The translations under genes were made by a program, and so were the position numbers. Shown here in pieces: positions 34,657 through 44,135 of a DNA stretch of 64,000 bases. The stretch's first letter is position 1; every line of letters begins with the position of its first letter. Under the pieces are notes generated by a model. It was not told where the DNA came from, ran no database searches, and saw nothing but the letters and a program-made list of their open reading frames with translations. The stretch spans positions 5,101,733-5,165,732 of the forward strand of contig NZ_JALKFS010000005.1 in the NCBI RefSeq assembly GCF_023051145.1, read 5' to 3'. The DNA is from Williamsia sp. DF01-3. GTDB taxonomy: Bacteria; Actinomycetota; Actinomycetes; Mycobacteriales; Mycobacteriaceae.

Positions 34657-35926
34657 CTAGCTGGCGCCCGGGATGGCCTGCAGTGCAGCCGGGTTGGGCT
34701 GAGTCAGTCCGCCGCCGACGGGCTCGGTCTTCTTGTCACCGACCACCTCGAACACGAACATCTCGGTGGTGCAGTTCGGCGAGGTCGCCTTGCCACAGCT
34801 GAGCTTCGGGCCCAACCAGCTCTGGTAGTCGGTCACGCCCTTGAGTGCGGCGAGGATCGACGGTCCGGTGTATTCGGCCGGCTTGGCGGTGTTCAGCGTC
34901 CGGGCGAAGTCGACGAACGTCGAGAAGGTGCCGTAGGCATAGAAACCACCGGAGTCGCCCGCCTCGTCCACGTACTTCTTGGTGATGTCCAGGTTCTCCT
35001 GCATCTCGGCCGGGGCCGAGTCCTTTGCCGGCTCGAGCCAGATCGGCGAATAGGTCTGGGCACCGACAGCCTGTGCACCCATCGTCTCGATGAACTCGGT
35101 GCAGGCAGCGAGGAACATGGTGTTCTTGAAGCCGACGGACTTCAGCGACTGCGCGAGCTTGGTGCAGTTGGCGTCGGTCTGCGACGTCATCAGACCACCG
35201 GCATCGGGGTTACCGGAGTTGATCGTGGATGCCAGTGCGGTGTAGTTCGGGTTGGTCGGCGAGTAGTAGACGCTCTTCACGTCCAGGCCGAGCTGCTGGC
35301 CCAGCGGCATCAGGATGCGCTCGAATGTCTGCCGTGCGGCCGCGACGTCCACATTGGCCAACGTCAGGGAGTTCTTTCCCTGCGCCTTGAGCGACTGCAT
35401 CACGCCCACCAGGGAAGGACGCCTGCGGCGGACCGAAGTAGACGCGGTTGTCCGCCGACGAACCGGTCACCGAATCGAACGGGATCTGGCCGACGAGTGG
35501 GATGTTCGCCGACTTGAGGATGGGAAGTGCAGCACTGGACGCGGCGTCGTAGCCGTCGATGACCGCGGAGACACCCGCTTGCACAAGCTGATTGGCGCAA
35601 CCGATGGTCGACTCGGGCGCGGACACGTCGACCGCGCAACTGGTGACCTCGATCGGATGGCCGTCGACACCGCCGAGCGACTCGTTGATGTACTTGACCG
35701 CGGCCTTCTGGCCGACCTCTACTCCTGGCTGGGTGATCGGACCGTTCGACGGATTGAGGAATCCGACCTTGATCGGAGTGCCGGTCGCCTTGGTACCGCT
35801 CTCCGACGGGGCGGCCGCAGTGGTGCCGCCTTCGTCGGACCCGCTGTCGTCGCTACAGGAGACGACGGAAAAGACACACGCCGCCGCGACAAATGCTGCC
35901 GCCATCCGGCTCGTTCTCTTGCGCAT
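34657..35926 (-). pseudogene. branched-chain-type ABC substrate-binding lipoprotein with a frameshift
   Basis: A type I periplasmic-binding protein. ATG 35926 opens a signal peptide with lipobox VVSC; the mature part has IKVGFLNPSNGPITQPG and later GVSAVIDGYDAASSAALPIL. Near 35411-35418, after PPQASF, the frame shifts. One surplus base (or two missing) separates it from LVGVMQSLKAQGKNSL and the remaining C-terminal lobe, which ends IPGAS at 34657. Removing one base gives 422 residues, a normal length. It is the first gene of the importer operon. As read, the protein lacks most of its second lobe and could not bind ligand. Confidence 0.83.
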
Positions 35927-36244
35927 TTCAATGCCTTTCCCGGCGGCATGTGGCCACGGCTGACAAGCCCGGGCCAGGCCCTCCGAGTTACACGGGATGT
36001 GCGCCGGATGCGAATGCATTCGGCGTGCCCAGTCCGGGGTGTGATCTGGGCCACTCGAAAAGTAGCCCTTGCCTTACAAAGGTGTCAAGGTGAATTCGGG
36101 AGCAATTCGGTAGCAGAAATAGGCCTGTTGATAAACCTCGAACCCGCCCGAAATGCCCGACTCTGAGCTATAACCGTGCAGCTTGACGCGGTGCGCGCGG
36201 AGCGGCGCACTGGAAAGAGTGGGGTCGCCACATAAAATGTCACG
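35927..36244. other. intergenic region upstream of the branched-chain-type importer
   Basis: It holds the minus-strand promoter listed separately (36059-36088) and a 130-base 5' leader to the binding-protein gene. No ORF with a ribosome-binding site, and no known riboswitch, was recognised. Confidence 0.5.
36059..36088 (-). promoter_or_regulatory. sigA-type promoter of the branched-chain-type importer
   Basis: On the minus strand TTGACA (36083-36088) is followed after 18 bases by TACTTT (36059-36064). The direction and place, about 130 bases before the binding-protein start, fit the operon promoter. The spacer contains CCTTTGTAAGG, a possible short operator. Confidence 0.55.
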
Positions 36245-36845
36245 CTGAGTTATTCACGTTTTGCGGCGATCGGCGACAGCCAGACCGAAGGAATGTGCGA
36301 CGGCGACGATGTCACCGGATACCGCGGATGGGCCGACCGGCGTGCCGAACGCCTGTCCCAGGACAACCCCGATTTCCGTTATGCCTATCGCGCGGCGGAT
36401 CGAGTCACGACTTCTGGCAGTCAATCAGATGATGCGCGAGTTCGCCGACAGCTACGACTTCGTTCTCGTCGACCTCGTCGACGCCCCAGTGCTTCTCGAC
36501 CCGAGGTCCTGGTCACCCGACCGGTTGCACGCGTCTGCCTTCGGTCATGATCGGTTTGCGGCCGGAGCCGCGTATGCACTGAATCTTGCTGATGGCGAAC
36601 CTGATTGGGGCGCCCCCTTGCCCCCACGTCCCGAGCTGACCGCAGCCCAGGTCATCGCCCGCGAAGCACTATGGGCCCGAACGTTTTTCATTCCCTGGAT
36701 CATCCGGCGCATGCGGGGCAGGTCACTCGGCGACGGGTTGACGCCCAAACGGCCCGATTTGACCCCCGTCCGGCCACCCCCCGACGGGTACGACAACGGC
36801 CCGGCCCCCTTGCGGGAACCGGGCCGTGACGAGCTGAGTCGCTGA
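36245..36845 (+). pseudogene. SGNH/GDSL hydrolase remnant with lost start and internal deletion
   Basis: The N-terminal frame reads SRFAAIGDSQTEGMCDGDD, the GDS block of SGNH hydrolases, beginning at a CTG codon (36245) where a start codon would be expected. It runs to about DNPDFRYAY near base 36385. The C-terminal block, LLAVNQMMREFADSYDF and then WSPDRLHASAFGHDRFAAGAAYAL with the Asp-x-x-His catalytic pair, continues in another frame to 36845. Block III and its surroundings, roughly 60-90 residues, are missing between them. The gene is therefore broken by more than a single-base change, unlike other frameshifted genes here. Confidence 0.75.
36796..36827 (-). terminator. terminator hairpin after fadB
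   Basis: ACGGCCCGG (36796-36804) pairs with CCGGGCCGT (36819-36827). On the minus strand it lies 50 bases after the fadB stop and is followed by TTGTCGT. It also lies inside the end of the SGNH remnant. Confidence 0.5.
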
Positions 36846-36876
36846 CCTGTCGGTCAGCCCTCGATCACTTGGAGCG

Positions 36877-39054
36877 TCAGTACTTCTCGCCCTTGGCTGC
36901 CTTGTCGACGAGCGACTGCGGCGGCTCGAAATGCTTGCCGTACTTCGACGCCAGATCACGTGCGCGGTCGACGAAGCCCTGCAGGCCACCCTCGTACTGG
37001 TTGATGTACTGGATCACGCCGCCTGTCCAGGCGGGGAATCCGATACCGAAGATCGAGCCGATGTTCGCATCGGCCACGGTCTCCAGCACACCCTCGTCGA
37101 AGCACTTCACGGTCTCGAGGGCCTCGGCGAAGAGCATCCGCTCCTTCATGTCCTCGAAGGGGATCTCCTTGGTGCCCGAGTTGAACGCCTCACGCAGACC
37201 CGGCCAGATGCGGACGCGCTTGCCGTTCTCGTCGTACTCGTAGAAGCCCTTGCCGCCGGAGCGTCCGGGACGACCGAGGTCGTCGACCATCTTGTCCACC
37301 ACGGCATTGGAACCGTGCTGGGGAACCGGCTTGCCCTCGTTGGCGAGTGCCTTCTCGGTCTCCTTGCGGATCTTCTGCGGCAGGGTCAGCGTGAGCTCGT
37401 CCATGAGCTGCAGCGGCGGAGCCGGGTAACCGGCCTGTGCGCCCGCCTGCTCGATGAACGTGGGCTCCACGCCTTCGCCGACAGCCGCGATGGCCTCGTT
37501 GATGAAGGTGCCGATGACCCGCGAGGTGAAGAATCCACGACTGTCGTTGACGACGATCGGGGTCTTGCGGATCTGCAGGGTGTAGTCGATGACCTTTGCC
37601 AGCACGGCGTCAGAGGTCTTGGCGCCCTTGATGATTTCCACCAGAGGCATCTTGTCGACCGGCGAGAAGAAGTGGATTCCGATGAAGTCCTCGGACCGCT
37701 TCACACCTTCGGCAAGACTGGTGATGGGCAGCGTGGAGGTGTTGGATCCGAGGACCGCGTCGGGCTCGACGATGTCTTCGATCTCCTGGAACACCTGGTG
37801 CTTGACCTCGACCGACTCGAAGGCCGCCTCGATCACCAGGTCGACACCCTTGAAGTCGGCCGCATCGGTGGTCGGGGTGATGCGGGCGAGCAGCGCGTCG
37901 GACTTCTCCTGGGTGGTCTTTCCACGCGAGAGAGCCTTCTCCTCCAGCTTGACCGAGTAGTTCTTGCCCTTCTCGGCGGCCTCGATGTTGATGTCCTTGA
38001 GGACGACCTCGATGCCGGCCTTGGCCGAGACATACGCGATGGCCGCACCCATCATGCCGGCGCCGATGACACCGACCTTCTTGGCGGTGTACTTCTCGAA
38101 GCCCTCGGGACGGGATGCGCCACCGTTGATGGCCTGCAGGTCGAAGAAGAACGCCTTGATCATGTTCTGTGCGACCTGGCCGGTCACCAGCGACACGAAG
38201 TAGCGCGTCTCCACGATGTCCGCCGTGTCGACGTCGACGTATGCGCCCTCGATGGCGGCAGCCATGATGGCACGCGGCGCCGGCATCGGGGCACCCTTGA
38301 GCTGCTTGCGCAGGAGGGCGGGCATGGCCGGGAGCATCTGGGCCAGCGACGGGCTGGTCGGTGAGCCGCCCGGCATCTTGTAGCCCTTTGTGTCCCACGG
38401 CTGTGCCGCTTCGGGATTCGCCGAGATCCACGCCTTCGCAGCGGGGATCAGTTCGTCGACCGAACCGACGACCTCATCCACGAGACCGGTTTCCTTCGCC
38501 TTGGTGGCGTTGAAACTCGGGCCCTGCAGCAGCACATTCATCAACGCGTTCTGGAGGCCGAGGAGACGAACCGTACGGACCACGCCGCCGCCGCCGGGCA
38601 GCAGACCCAGGGTGACCTCGGGCAGACCGATCTTGATTCCCTTGACGTCGGCAGCGATGCGGTAGTGGGTGTGCAGCGCGATCTCGAGGCCGCCACCGAG
38701 TGCGGCACCGTTGATGGCCGCGACGACGGGCTTGCCGAGGGTCTCGAGCCGGCGCAGCACCGCCTTCATCCCGTTGGTGTGGTTGGTGATCTGGGTGGCC
38801 AGCTCAGCCTTGTCCGTGCCTTTACGGTCGGACGTCATGTCCTTGAGGTCGCCGCCGGCGAAGAAGGTCTTCTTCGCCGAGGTCAGCACAACACCGGTGA
38901 TGCTGTCTTTTTCGGCCTCGAGCCGGTCGACGGTCGCGGCCATCGACGAGGTGTAGAGGTCGTTCATCGTGTTGGCGCCCTGGTTCGGGTCGTCCATGGT
39001 GAGCACAACGACGCCGTCGCCGTCCTGCTCCCAGCCGATCATGTTGTCAGTCAT
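36877..39054 (-). CDS. fadB: fatty acid oxidation multifunctional enzyme, alpha subunit (enoyl-CoA hydratase/3-hydroxyacyl-CoA dehydrogenase)
   Basis: A 725-residue enzyme, close to the 720 of mycobacterial FadB. Residues 1-190 form the crotonase domain (FAGGDLKDM, GAALGGGLEIALHTHYRIA, GLPEVTLGLLPGGGGVVRTV). The NAD-binding domain begins near 335 (KVGVIGAGMMGAAIAYV), with the catalytic His in FIGIHFFSPVDKMPLVEI. Two C-terminal 3HCDH domains follow (GRPGRSGGKGFYEYDENG). It performs the second and third steps of beta-oxidation and pairs with the thiolase FadA, encoded 46 bases upstream, in an alpha2-beta2 trifunctional complex in mycobacteria. Confidence 0.95.
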   Translation of the reverse strand: MTDNMIGWEQDGDGVVVLTMDDPNQGANTMNDLYTSSMAATVDRLEAEKDSITGVVLTSAKKTFFAGGDLKDMTSDRKGTDKAELATQITNHTNGMKAVLRRLETLGKPVVAAINGAALGGGLEIALHTHYRIAADVKGIKIGLPEVTLGLLPGGGGVVRTVRLLGLQNALMNVLLQGPSFNATKAKETGLVDEVVGSVDELIPAAKAWISANPEAAQPWDTKGYKMPGGSPTSPSLAQMLPAMPALLRKQLKGAPMPAPRAIMAAAIEGAYVDVDTADIVETRYFVSLVTGQVAQNMIKAFFFDLQAINGGASRPEGFEKYTAKKVGVIGAGMMGAAIAYVSAKAGIEVVLKDINIEAAEKGKNYSVKLEEKALSRGKTTQEKSDALLARITPTTDAADFKGVDLVIEAAFESVEVKHQVFQEIEDIVEPDAVLGSNTSTLPITSLAEGVKRSEDFIGIHFFSPVDKMPLVEIIKGAKTSDAVLAKVIDYTLQIRKTPIVVNDSRGFFTSRVIGTFINEAIAAVGEGVEPTFIEQAGAQAGYPAPPLQLMDELTLTLPQKIRKETEKALANEGKPVPQHGSNAVVDKMVDDLGRPGRSGGKGFYEYDENGKRVRIWPGLREAFNSGTKEIPFEDMKERMLFAEALETVKCFDEGVLETVADANIGSIFGIGFPAWTGGVIQYINQYEGGLQGFVDRARDLASKYGKHFEPPQSLVDKAAKGEKY

Positions 39055-39100
39055 AGGTATTCAAAGCTCTTTCTGGCGAAGGGGGAAGAAGTCCGGGAGG

Positions 39101-40309
39101 TCAGACACGCTCGATGATGGTGGCAACACCCATGCCGCCACCGATGCACAAGGTGATCAGGCCGTAGCGGCCGCCGGTGCGCTCGAGCTCGTCGAGCACG
39201 GTGCCCACCAGCATTGCGCCGGTTGCGCCGAGCGGGTGGCCCATCGCGATGGCACCGCCGTTGACGTTGGTCTTCTCGTGCGGGATCTTCAGATCCTTGA
39301 GCCACTTCATGACAACCGAGGCGAACGCCTCGTTCAGCTCGAACACGTCGATGTCCTCGACGGTGAGTCCGGCCTTCTTGAGCACCAGCTCGGTGGCCGG
39401 GGTGGGTCCGGTGAGCATGATCGTGGGGTCGCTGCCGGTCTGTGCGGTGGCCACGACGCGGGCGCGCGGGGTGAGGCCGGCGCGCTTGCCCGCTTCTTCG
39501 CTGCCGACCAGCACCAGAGCTGACCCGTCGACGATGCCGGACGAGTTGCCGCCGGTGTGAACGTGATTGATCTTCTCCACGTTGACGTACTTCTGCAGCG
39601 CCACGTCATCGAAGCCGGTCATCGCGGCCAGGCCCTCGAAGGCCGACTTCAGCTTGCCCAGGCTCTCGACAGTGCTGCCGGGACGACGGTGCTCGTCGTG
39701 GTCGAGCAGCGTGACGCCGTTGATGTCCTTGACCGGCACAACCGACTTGGCGAAGTATCCGCCCGACCATGCGGCCTCGGCGCGCGCCTGCGACTCGGCG
39801 GCGTACGCGTCGACGTCTTCACGGGAGAAGCCTTCGATGGTGGCGATCAGGTCTGCGCCGATGCCCTGCGGGGCGATGTAGAGGTCGTACGCCGTGGCGG
39901 GGTCGGTGAACATCGCGCCGCCGTCGCTGCCCATGGGCACGCGCGACATGGACTCGACGCCGCCGGCGATGACCAGGTTGTCCCAGCCCGACGCGACCTT
40001 CTGGGCCGCGAGGTTGGTGGCTTCGAGACCGGAGGCGCAGAAGCGGTTGATCTGGGTGCCCGGCACGGTGTCCGGCAGTCCTGCCACGAGGGCGGCGGTA
40101 CGCGGGATGACCGCACCCTGCTCGCCGACGGGGGAAACCACACCGAGGACCACGTCGTCGATGTCGGCGGGATCCATGTCCGGGAAGCGGACCTTGAGTT
40201 CGTTGATGAGGCCGACGATGAGGTCGACGGGCTTCACGCTGTGCAGCGAGCCCTTACGCTGCTTGCCACGAGGCGTACGAATGGCCTCGTAGATGTATGC
40301 ATCAGTCAC
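39101..40309 (-). CDS. fadA: acetyl-CoA C-acyltransferase (thiolase), beta subunit of the fatty acid oxidation complex
   Basis: A 402-residue thiolase. The nucleophile is C91 in [16 protein letters not shown], with the second-half motifs [18 protein letters not shown] and CIGGGMG supplying the catalytic His and Cys. It cleaves 3-ketoacyl-CoA to acetyl-CoA and a shortened acyl-CoA. GTG 40309 follows AAGGAAA by a suitable gap and is preferred over the upstream ATG at 40327. It is first in the fadA-fadB operon and divergent from the double-TetR gene, which is the likely regulator. Confidence 0.95.
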   Translation of the reverse strand: MTDAYIYEAIRTPRGKQRKGSLHSVKPVDLIVGLINELKVRFPDMDPADIDDVVLGVVSPVGEQGAVIPRTAALVAGLPDTVPGTQINRFCASGLEATNLAAQKVASGWDNLVIAGGVESMSRVPMGSDGGAMFTDPATAYDLYIAPQGIGADLIATIEGFSREDVDAYAAESQARAEAAWSGGYFAKSVVPVKDINGVTLLDHDEHRRPGSTVESLGKLKSAFEGLAAMTGFDDVALQKYVNVEKINHVHTGGNSSGIVDGSALVLVGSEEAGKRAGLTPRARVVATAQTGSDPTIMLTGPTPATELVLKKAGLTVEDIDVFELNEAFASVVMKWLKDLKIPHEKTNVNGGAIAMGHPLGATGAMLVGTVLDELERTGGRYGLITLCIGGGMGVATIIERV

Positions 40310-40467
40310 GCTGAGGTTTCCTTTCAAATGAACTGCGATGTTCGCGGGCGCTCGCCTCGCTGATATTCCTCCAGCTACATGAGGCTAACGCGCTGTAACT
40401 TATTTGACCATACCCCGAGTACAGAGCAGCATTCAATAGCGCCTCCATGAGCTAGGGTGGATTCACA

Positions 40468-41712
40468 ATGTCCACCAACCCCGACGTCACACCCGTCTCG
40501 CGCCCCCAGCGCCAGAGTCGGCCCGCCGATCGCAAGCGCCAGCTGGTCGACCGCGCGGCCGAACTGTTCCTGGCGCGCGGGTACGACCACGTCTCGGTGG
40601 CGGACATCGCCAAAGCCGCGGGCGTCACGGGCCCCTCCATCTACCGTCACTTCGCCGACAAACAGGCGATCCTGTTCGCCGCGGTGATGTCGGGCGTCGA
40701 GGACATCGAGCAATGCACCGACGCGGCCCTCTCCCCCGCGGCGGACGGCCGGATCCCGATCGGCAAGTCCATCGAGAAGCTGTGTGCGCTCGGGGTCACC
40801 AATCCGAACTCGGCAGCGCTCTGGCGTTGGTCCACCGCCCACCTGTCCCCAGAGCAGAACGACGAGGTCGCCCGGCGCACCCGCACCGTGCTGCACCGGT
40901 GGTCGGGGGCGGTCTTCGGTCACCGCACCGACCTGTCCCCACGTGATGTCGACCAACTGGCGTGGACCATCCTCAGCGTCAACGGCAGTGTGTCCGTACA
41001 CCGCACCCGCATCTCGAACTCACGCGCCATCGCACGTCTGGTGACGCTGGTCGGCCGGGTGGTGGAGATGACCCCCGATCACGCGGCCGCCATCGCACCT
41101 CCGCCTGCGGGTCTCGCCGAGCCCGCCGGCCGACGCGACGAGATCCTCGACGCGGCCGCCGAACTGTTCCGGCGGCGCGGATTCGCCACCGTGGGTGTCG
41201 ACGAGATCGGCGAGGCCGTGGGGATCACCGGCCCCAGTGTCTACAAGCACTTTCCGAGCAAACAAGCGATCCTGATCGCGATCAGCCAGCGCAGCGCCAA
41301 CCGCCTCGAGGCCAGCGCGATCGCCGCGTACTCGGTGGCCGACAACCCCGCAGCCCTGCTGTCCCTGCTCGTCGACTCCTACATCCAGGTCCTCACGTCC
41401 ACTCCGGACCTGTCGGTCTCGTTCAACAGCCGCAGCGTCCTCGAAGGTTTCGACAATGGCGAACTCATCCTCTACCAACGCCGGTACGTGGCACGATGGG
41501 TGAACCTGGTCGAGCAGATCGAGACCGACCTTCCAGGCCCGGAGGCCGCACTGACCGTGCACGCAGCACTGACCATCGCCAATGACGCCATGCGCTTGCG
41601 TCGCAACTGGACTCGGCCCGAGATGCCTGCGTTGCTCGCGTACCTGATGAAAGGCGTACTGGGCCTGCCCGTGGTTTCGGCAACCGACCCCTCTCGGACG
41701 CCGATGTCATGA
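40468..41712 (+). CDS. tandem double-TetR transcriptional regulator
   Basis: A 414-residue chain made of two complete TetR units. The first DNA-binding domain is at about 20-70 (RQLVDRAAELFLARGYDHVSV, GVTGPSIYRHFADKQAIL); the second at about 225-275 (RRDEILDAAAELFRRRGFAT, GITGPSVYKHFPSKQAIL). Each is followed by its own helical effector domain. One chain could thus mimic a TetR dimer. It is divergent from fadAB and probably represses it in response to an acyl-CoA. ATG 40468 lies 10 bases after TAGGGT, which may be a -10 element giving a very short leader. Its stop overlaps the cyclase gene start (ATGA). Confidence 0.92.
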   Translation: MSTNPDVTPVSRPQRQSRPADRKRQLVDRAAELFLARGYDHVSVADIAKAAGVTGPSIYRHFADKQAILFAAVMSGVEDIEQCTDAALSPAADGRIPIGKSIEKLCALGVTNPNSAALWRWSTAHLSPEQNDEVARRTRTVLHRWSGAVFGHRTDLSPRDVDQLAWTILSVNGSVSVHRTRISNSRAIARLVTLVGRVVEMTPDHAAAIAPPPAGLAEPAGRRDEILDAAAELFRRRGFATVGVDEIGEAVGITGPSVYKHFPSKQAILIAISQRSANRLEASAIAAYSVADNPAALLSLLVDSYIQVLTSTPDLSVSFNSRSVLEGFDNGELILYQRRYVARWVNLVEQIETDLPGPEAALTVHAALTIANDAMRLRRNWTRPEMPALLAYLMKGVLGLPVVSATDPSRTPMS

Positions 41713-42662
41713 CCGACGAGTCGGATGTCTCCGCTGAAGCGATCGAATCGCTGCTGCTCGGCGGTAAGCGACTGTTCACCCGTGAAGACGTCACCGCCGC
41801 ACTCAACATCCCGACCGAGTTCGCCGACCGGGTGTGGACCGCTTTCGGGTTCGCCATGGACAAGACCGACGAACCCCTCTTCACCGCCGACGACGTCCAG
41901 GCCTTGCAACTCGTCCATGGCCTCGACGAGGCACAGCCCGAGGAGTTCGAGATCGGGATGGCACGTGCTCTCGGCCAGACGATGTCCCGGCTGGCCGAAT
42001 GGCAGGCACACCACATCGCCGAACGGATGCGCGCCGCCGACAGTCCGGACCTCGCCCAGATGCTCCAGGCTGTCCAGCGGGTGCAGATCCTGATCTGGCG
42101 CCGCCACCTGTCTGCCGCGCTGCAGAATGCGCTCTCGATGAGTGAGGGCGAAAATCGCACCATGGCAATCGGTTTCGTCGACATCGTCGGCTACACCAGT
42201 CTCTCACGCAAGATCGGGATGGAAGAACTCGACGATCTCCTCGAGACGTTCGAGACGAACGCGTTCGAGGTCATCAACTCGCGCGGTGGTCACGTGGTCA
42301 AGACGCTCGGCGATGCGGTGATGTTCTCCACCGAGGATCCGGTGGCGGGCGCCGAGATCGCCATTGCGTTGCAACACCTCTCGGCCGAACACGGCTTGCC
42401 ACCGCTGCGGGTGGGGGTTGCCCTCGGAACCGTGTTGACACGACTCGGCGACGTCTTCGGCGAGCCCGTGAACATCGCCGCTCGCCTCACCAGCTCGGCG
42501 CGGCCGGGCACAGTACTCACCGACACGACGTTCGCGAACGCGGTCGAGGACGAGCGGTTCTTCTTCAAGTCCGTCGGCCCGCTCAATGTGCGGGGCTACA
42601 AGCGGTTACGTGCGCGCAGCCTGGAACCGAACCGGAAACCGGCGAACATCACCGAGTCCTGA
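41709..42662 (+). CDS. class III adenylate cyclase
   Basis: A 317-residue soluble cyclase. An N-terminal regulatory region (1-145) of the type seen in actinobacterial pH- or lipid-responsive cyclases precedes the catalytic domain. All canonical residues are present. The metal-binding residues are D158 (GFVDIVGYTS) and D202. K198 (VKTLGDAVMF) and D248 (GDVFGEPVNIAARL) are the adenine-selecting pair, which predicts ATP and not GTP. The transition-state residues are N255 and R259. It is translationally coupled to the double-TetR gene, tying cAMP synthesis to control of fatty acid oxidation, although the logic is inferred. Confidence 0.93.
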   Translation: MTDESDVSAEAIESLLLGGKRLFTREDVTAALNIPTEFADRVWTAFGFAMDKTDEPLFTADDVQALQLVHGLDEAQPEEFEIGMARALGQTMSRLAEWQAHHIAERMRAADSPDLAQMLQAVQRVQILIWRRHLSAALQNALSMSEGENRTMAIGFVDIVGYTSLSRKIGMEELDDLLETFETNAFEVINSRGGHVVKTLGDAVMFSTEDPVAGAEIAIALQHLSAEHGLPPLRVGVALGTVLTRLGDVFGEPVNIAARLTSSARPGTVLTDTTFANAVEDERFFFKSVGPLNVRGYKRLRARSLEPNRKPANITES

Positions 42663-42691
42663 CCGTTCGATCGTCCACGACGTCGCGGCCT

Positions 42692-43501
42692 TCACTTGGA
42701 CAGGACTGCCTTGAGAAACGTCTTGGTCCGTTCCTGCTGGGGGTTGGTGAAGATGTCGACCGGGTCGCCTTCTTCCACGATCTTGCCCGCGTCGAACACC
42801 AGGACGCGGTCGGCCACGTCGCGGGCGAAACCCATCTCATGAGTCACGATCAACATCGTGATCTCCGTCGTCTCGGCGATCGTGCGCAACACCCCGAGCA
42901 CATCGGCCACGAGTTCGGGATCGAGCGCCGAAGTCACCTCGTCGAGCAGCAAGACGTCGGGGTCCATGGCCAATGCCCGCGCGATCGCCACGCGCTGCTG
43001 CTGACCGCCGGAAAGCTTTGTCGGATGTGCGTTCTCCTTGTCCGACAGTCCTACGGTCTCGAGCAGTTCGCGCGCCCTGCTGGTCGCTTCCGATTTGCTC
43101 AGGCCCAGCACATGGATCGGGGCCTCGGTGATGTTCTGCAGCACAGTCATGTTGGGGAACAGATTGAAATGCTGGAACACCATGCCGATCTTGGCACGCA
43201 CCACACGCAGGTGCTTCTCGGACGCACGAACCAGTTTGTCCCCCTTGTATTGGTGGGTCAGCGGTGCGCCGTCGACCCAGATCACTCCGCCGTCCAGCGT
43301 CTCCAGGGTCATCAGCAACCTGAGGATGGTCGTCTTGCCGGAGCCGCTGGGACCGATCAGGGCCACCCGTTCGCCCCGGGTGACCCGGAAGTCCAGATGG
43401 TCGAGCACCACATGGTCGCCGTATTTCTTGACGACCTTGTCGAACAGGATCATCGGTGTGTTGTTGTCGCGCGCCGAGCCCGACGTGCCCTCAGTAGGCA
43501 A
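42692..43501 (-). CDS. ehuA: ectoine/hydroxyectoine ABC transporter ATP-binding protein EhuA
   Basis: A 269-residue polar-amino-acid-type ATPase. Walker A is GPSGSGKTTILRLL, the signature LSGGQQQRVAIARAL, Walker B VLLLDEVTSALD, and the His switch IVTHEMGFA. The start of the fold, ILFDKVVKKYGDHVVLD, and the insert ASEKHLRVVRAKIGMVFQH closely follow EhuA proteins. The start is TTG 43501, overlapping the ehuD stop and preceded by GGAG; ATG 43453 would begin exactly at the conserved fold and is a good alternative. It is last in the ehuB-ehuC-ehuD-ehuA operon and drives uptake of the compatible solutes ectoine and hydroxyectoine. Confidence 0.88.
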   Translation of the reverse strand: MPTEGTSGSARDNNTPMILFDKVVKKYGDHVVLDHLDFRVTRGERVALIGPSGSGKTTILRLLMTLETLDGGVIWVDGAPLTHQYKGDKLVRASEKHLRVVRAKIGMVFQHFNLFPNMTVLQNITEAPIHVLGLSKSEATSRARELLETVGLSDKENAHPTKLSGGQQQRVAIARALAMDPDVLLLDEVTSALDPELVADVLGVLRTIAETTEITMLIVTHEMGFARDVADRVLVFDAGKIVEEGDPVDIFTNPQQERTKTFLKAVLSK

Positions 43502-44135
43502 GGTGCTTCTCCAGTCTTCTGATCAGGACGGATGTGGGGTAACTGGCGATGAGGAAGATGACCCCGGCCATGGTGATCGGTTCGAGGTACTGAAAGGTCT
43601 TGGCGCCGTACTGCTGCGCTGCGGTGACCATTTCGACCACGGTGATGGCGAAGAGGAACGGGGTGTCCTTGAACATCGAGATCGCGTAGTTCCCCAGCGC
43701 GGGTGTGGTCTTGCGGATTGCCTGTGGCAACACCACAGCCCGCCACTTGCGCACCGTCGGGAGCGACAGTGCGTGCGCTGCCTCCCACTGGCCCGGTGGT
43801 ACCGCGTCGATGCCGGCGCGATAGACCTCGGCCATGTAGGTGGAGTAGTGGATACCGAGTACAGCGATGCCGATCTGCAACGCGGAGAACTGCGGCAGCA
43901 GGTAGTACGCGAACAGCAGTTGCACCACGAGTGGGGTGAGCCGGATGAACTCGGTGACCATGCGCAACGGAACCGTCACCGCTTTGGGAGCACTGTGCCG
44001 CACCACCGCAATGGCCAATCCCAGCACCGCCGCGATCAGGAAGCCCAGCACGGTGGCCAGCAACGTGATCCGGAACCCTTCGAGCAGCACCGGCAGCGAA
44101 TCGAACGCCCGATCCCAGCTCCACTGCGCATTCAT
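43491..44135 (-). CDS. ehuD: ectoine/hydroxyectoine ABC transporter permease EhuD
   Basis: A 214-residue inner-membrane permease with about five helices and the EAA loop QWEAAHALSLPTVRKWRAVVLPQAIR. FAYYLLPQFSALQIGIAVLGIHYSTYMAEVYR is characteristic of the polar amino acid family and follows EhuD. ATG 44135 overlaps the ehuC stop (ATGA). It forms the membrane channel with EhuC. Confidence 0.88.
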   Translation of the reverse strand: MNAQWSWDRAFDSLPVLLEGFRITLLATVLGFLIAAVLGLAIAVVRHSAPKAVTVPLRMVTEFIRLTPLVVQLLFAYYLLPQFSALQIGIAVLGIHYSTYMAEVYRAGIDAVPPGQWEAAHALSLPTVRKWRAVVLPQAIRKTTPALGNYAISMFKDTPFLFAITVVEMVTAAQQYGAKTFQYLEPITMAGVIFLIASYPTSVLIRRLEKHLAY

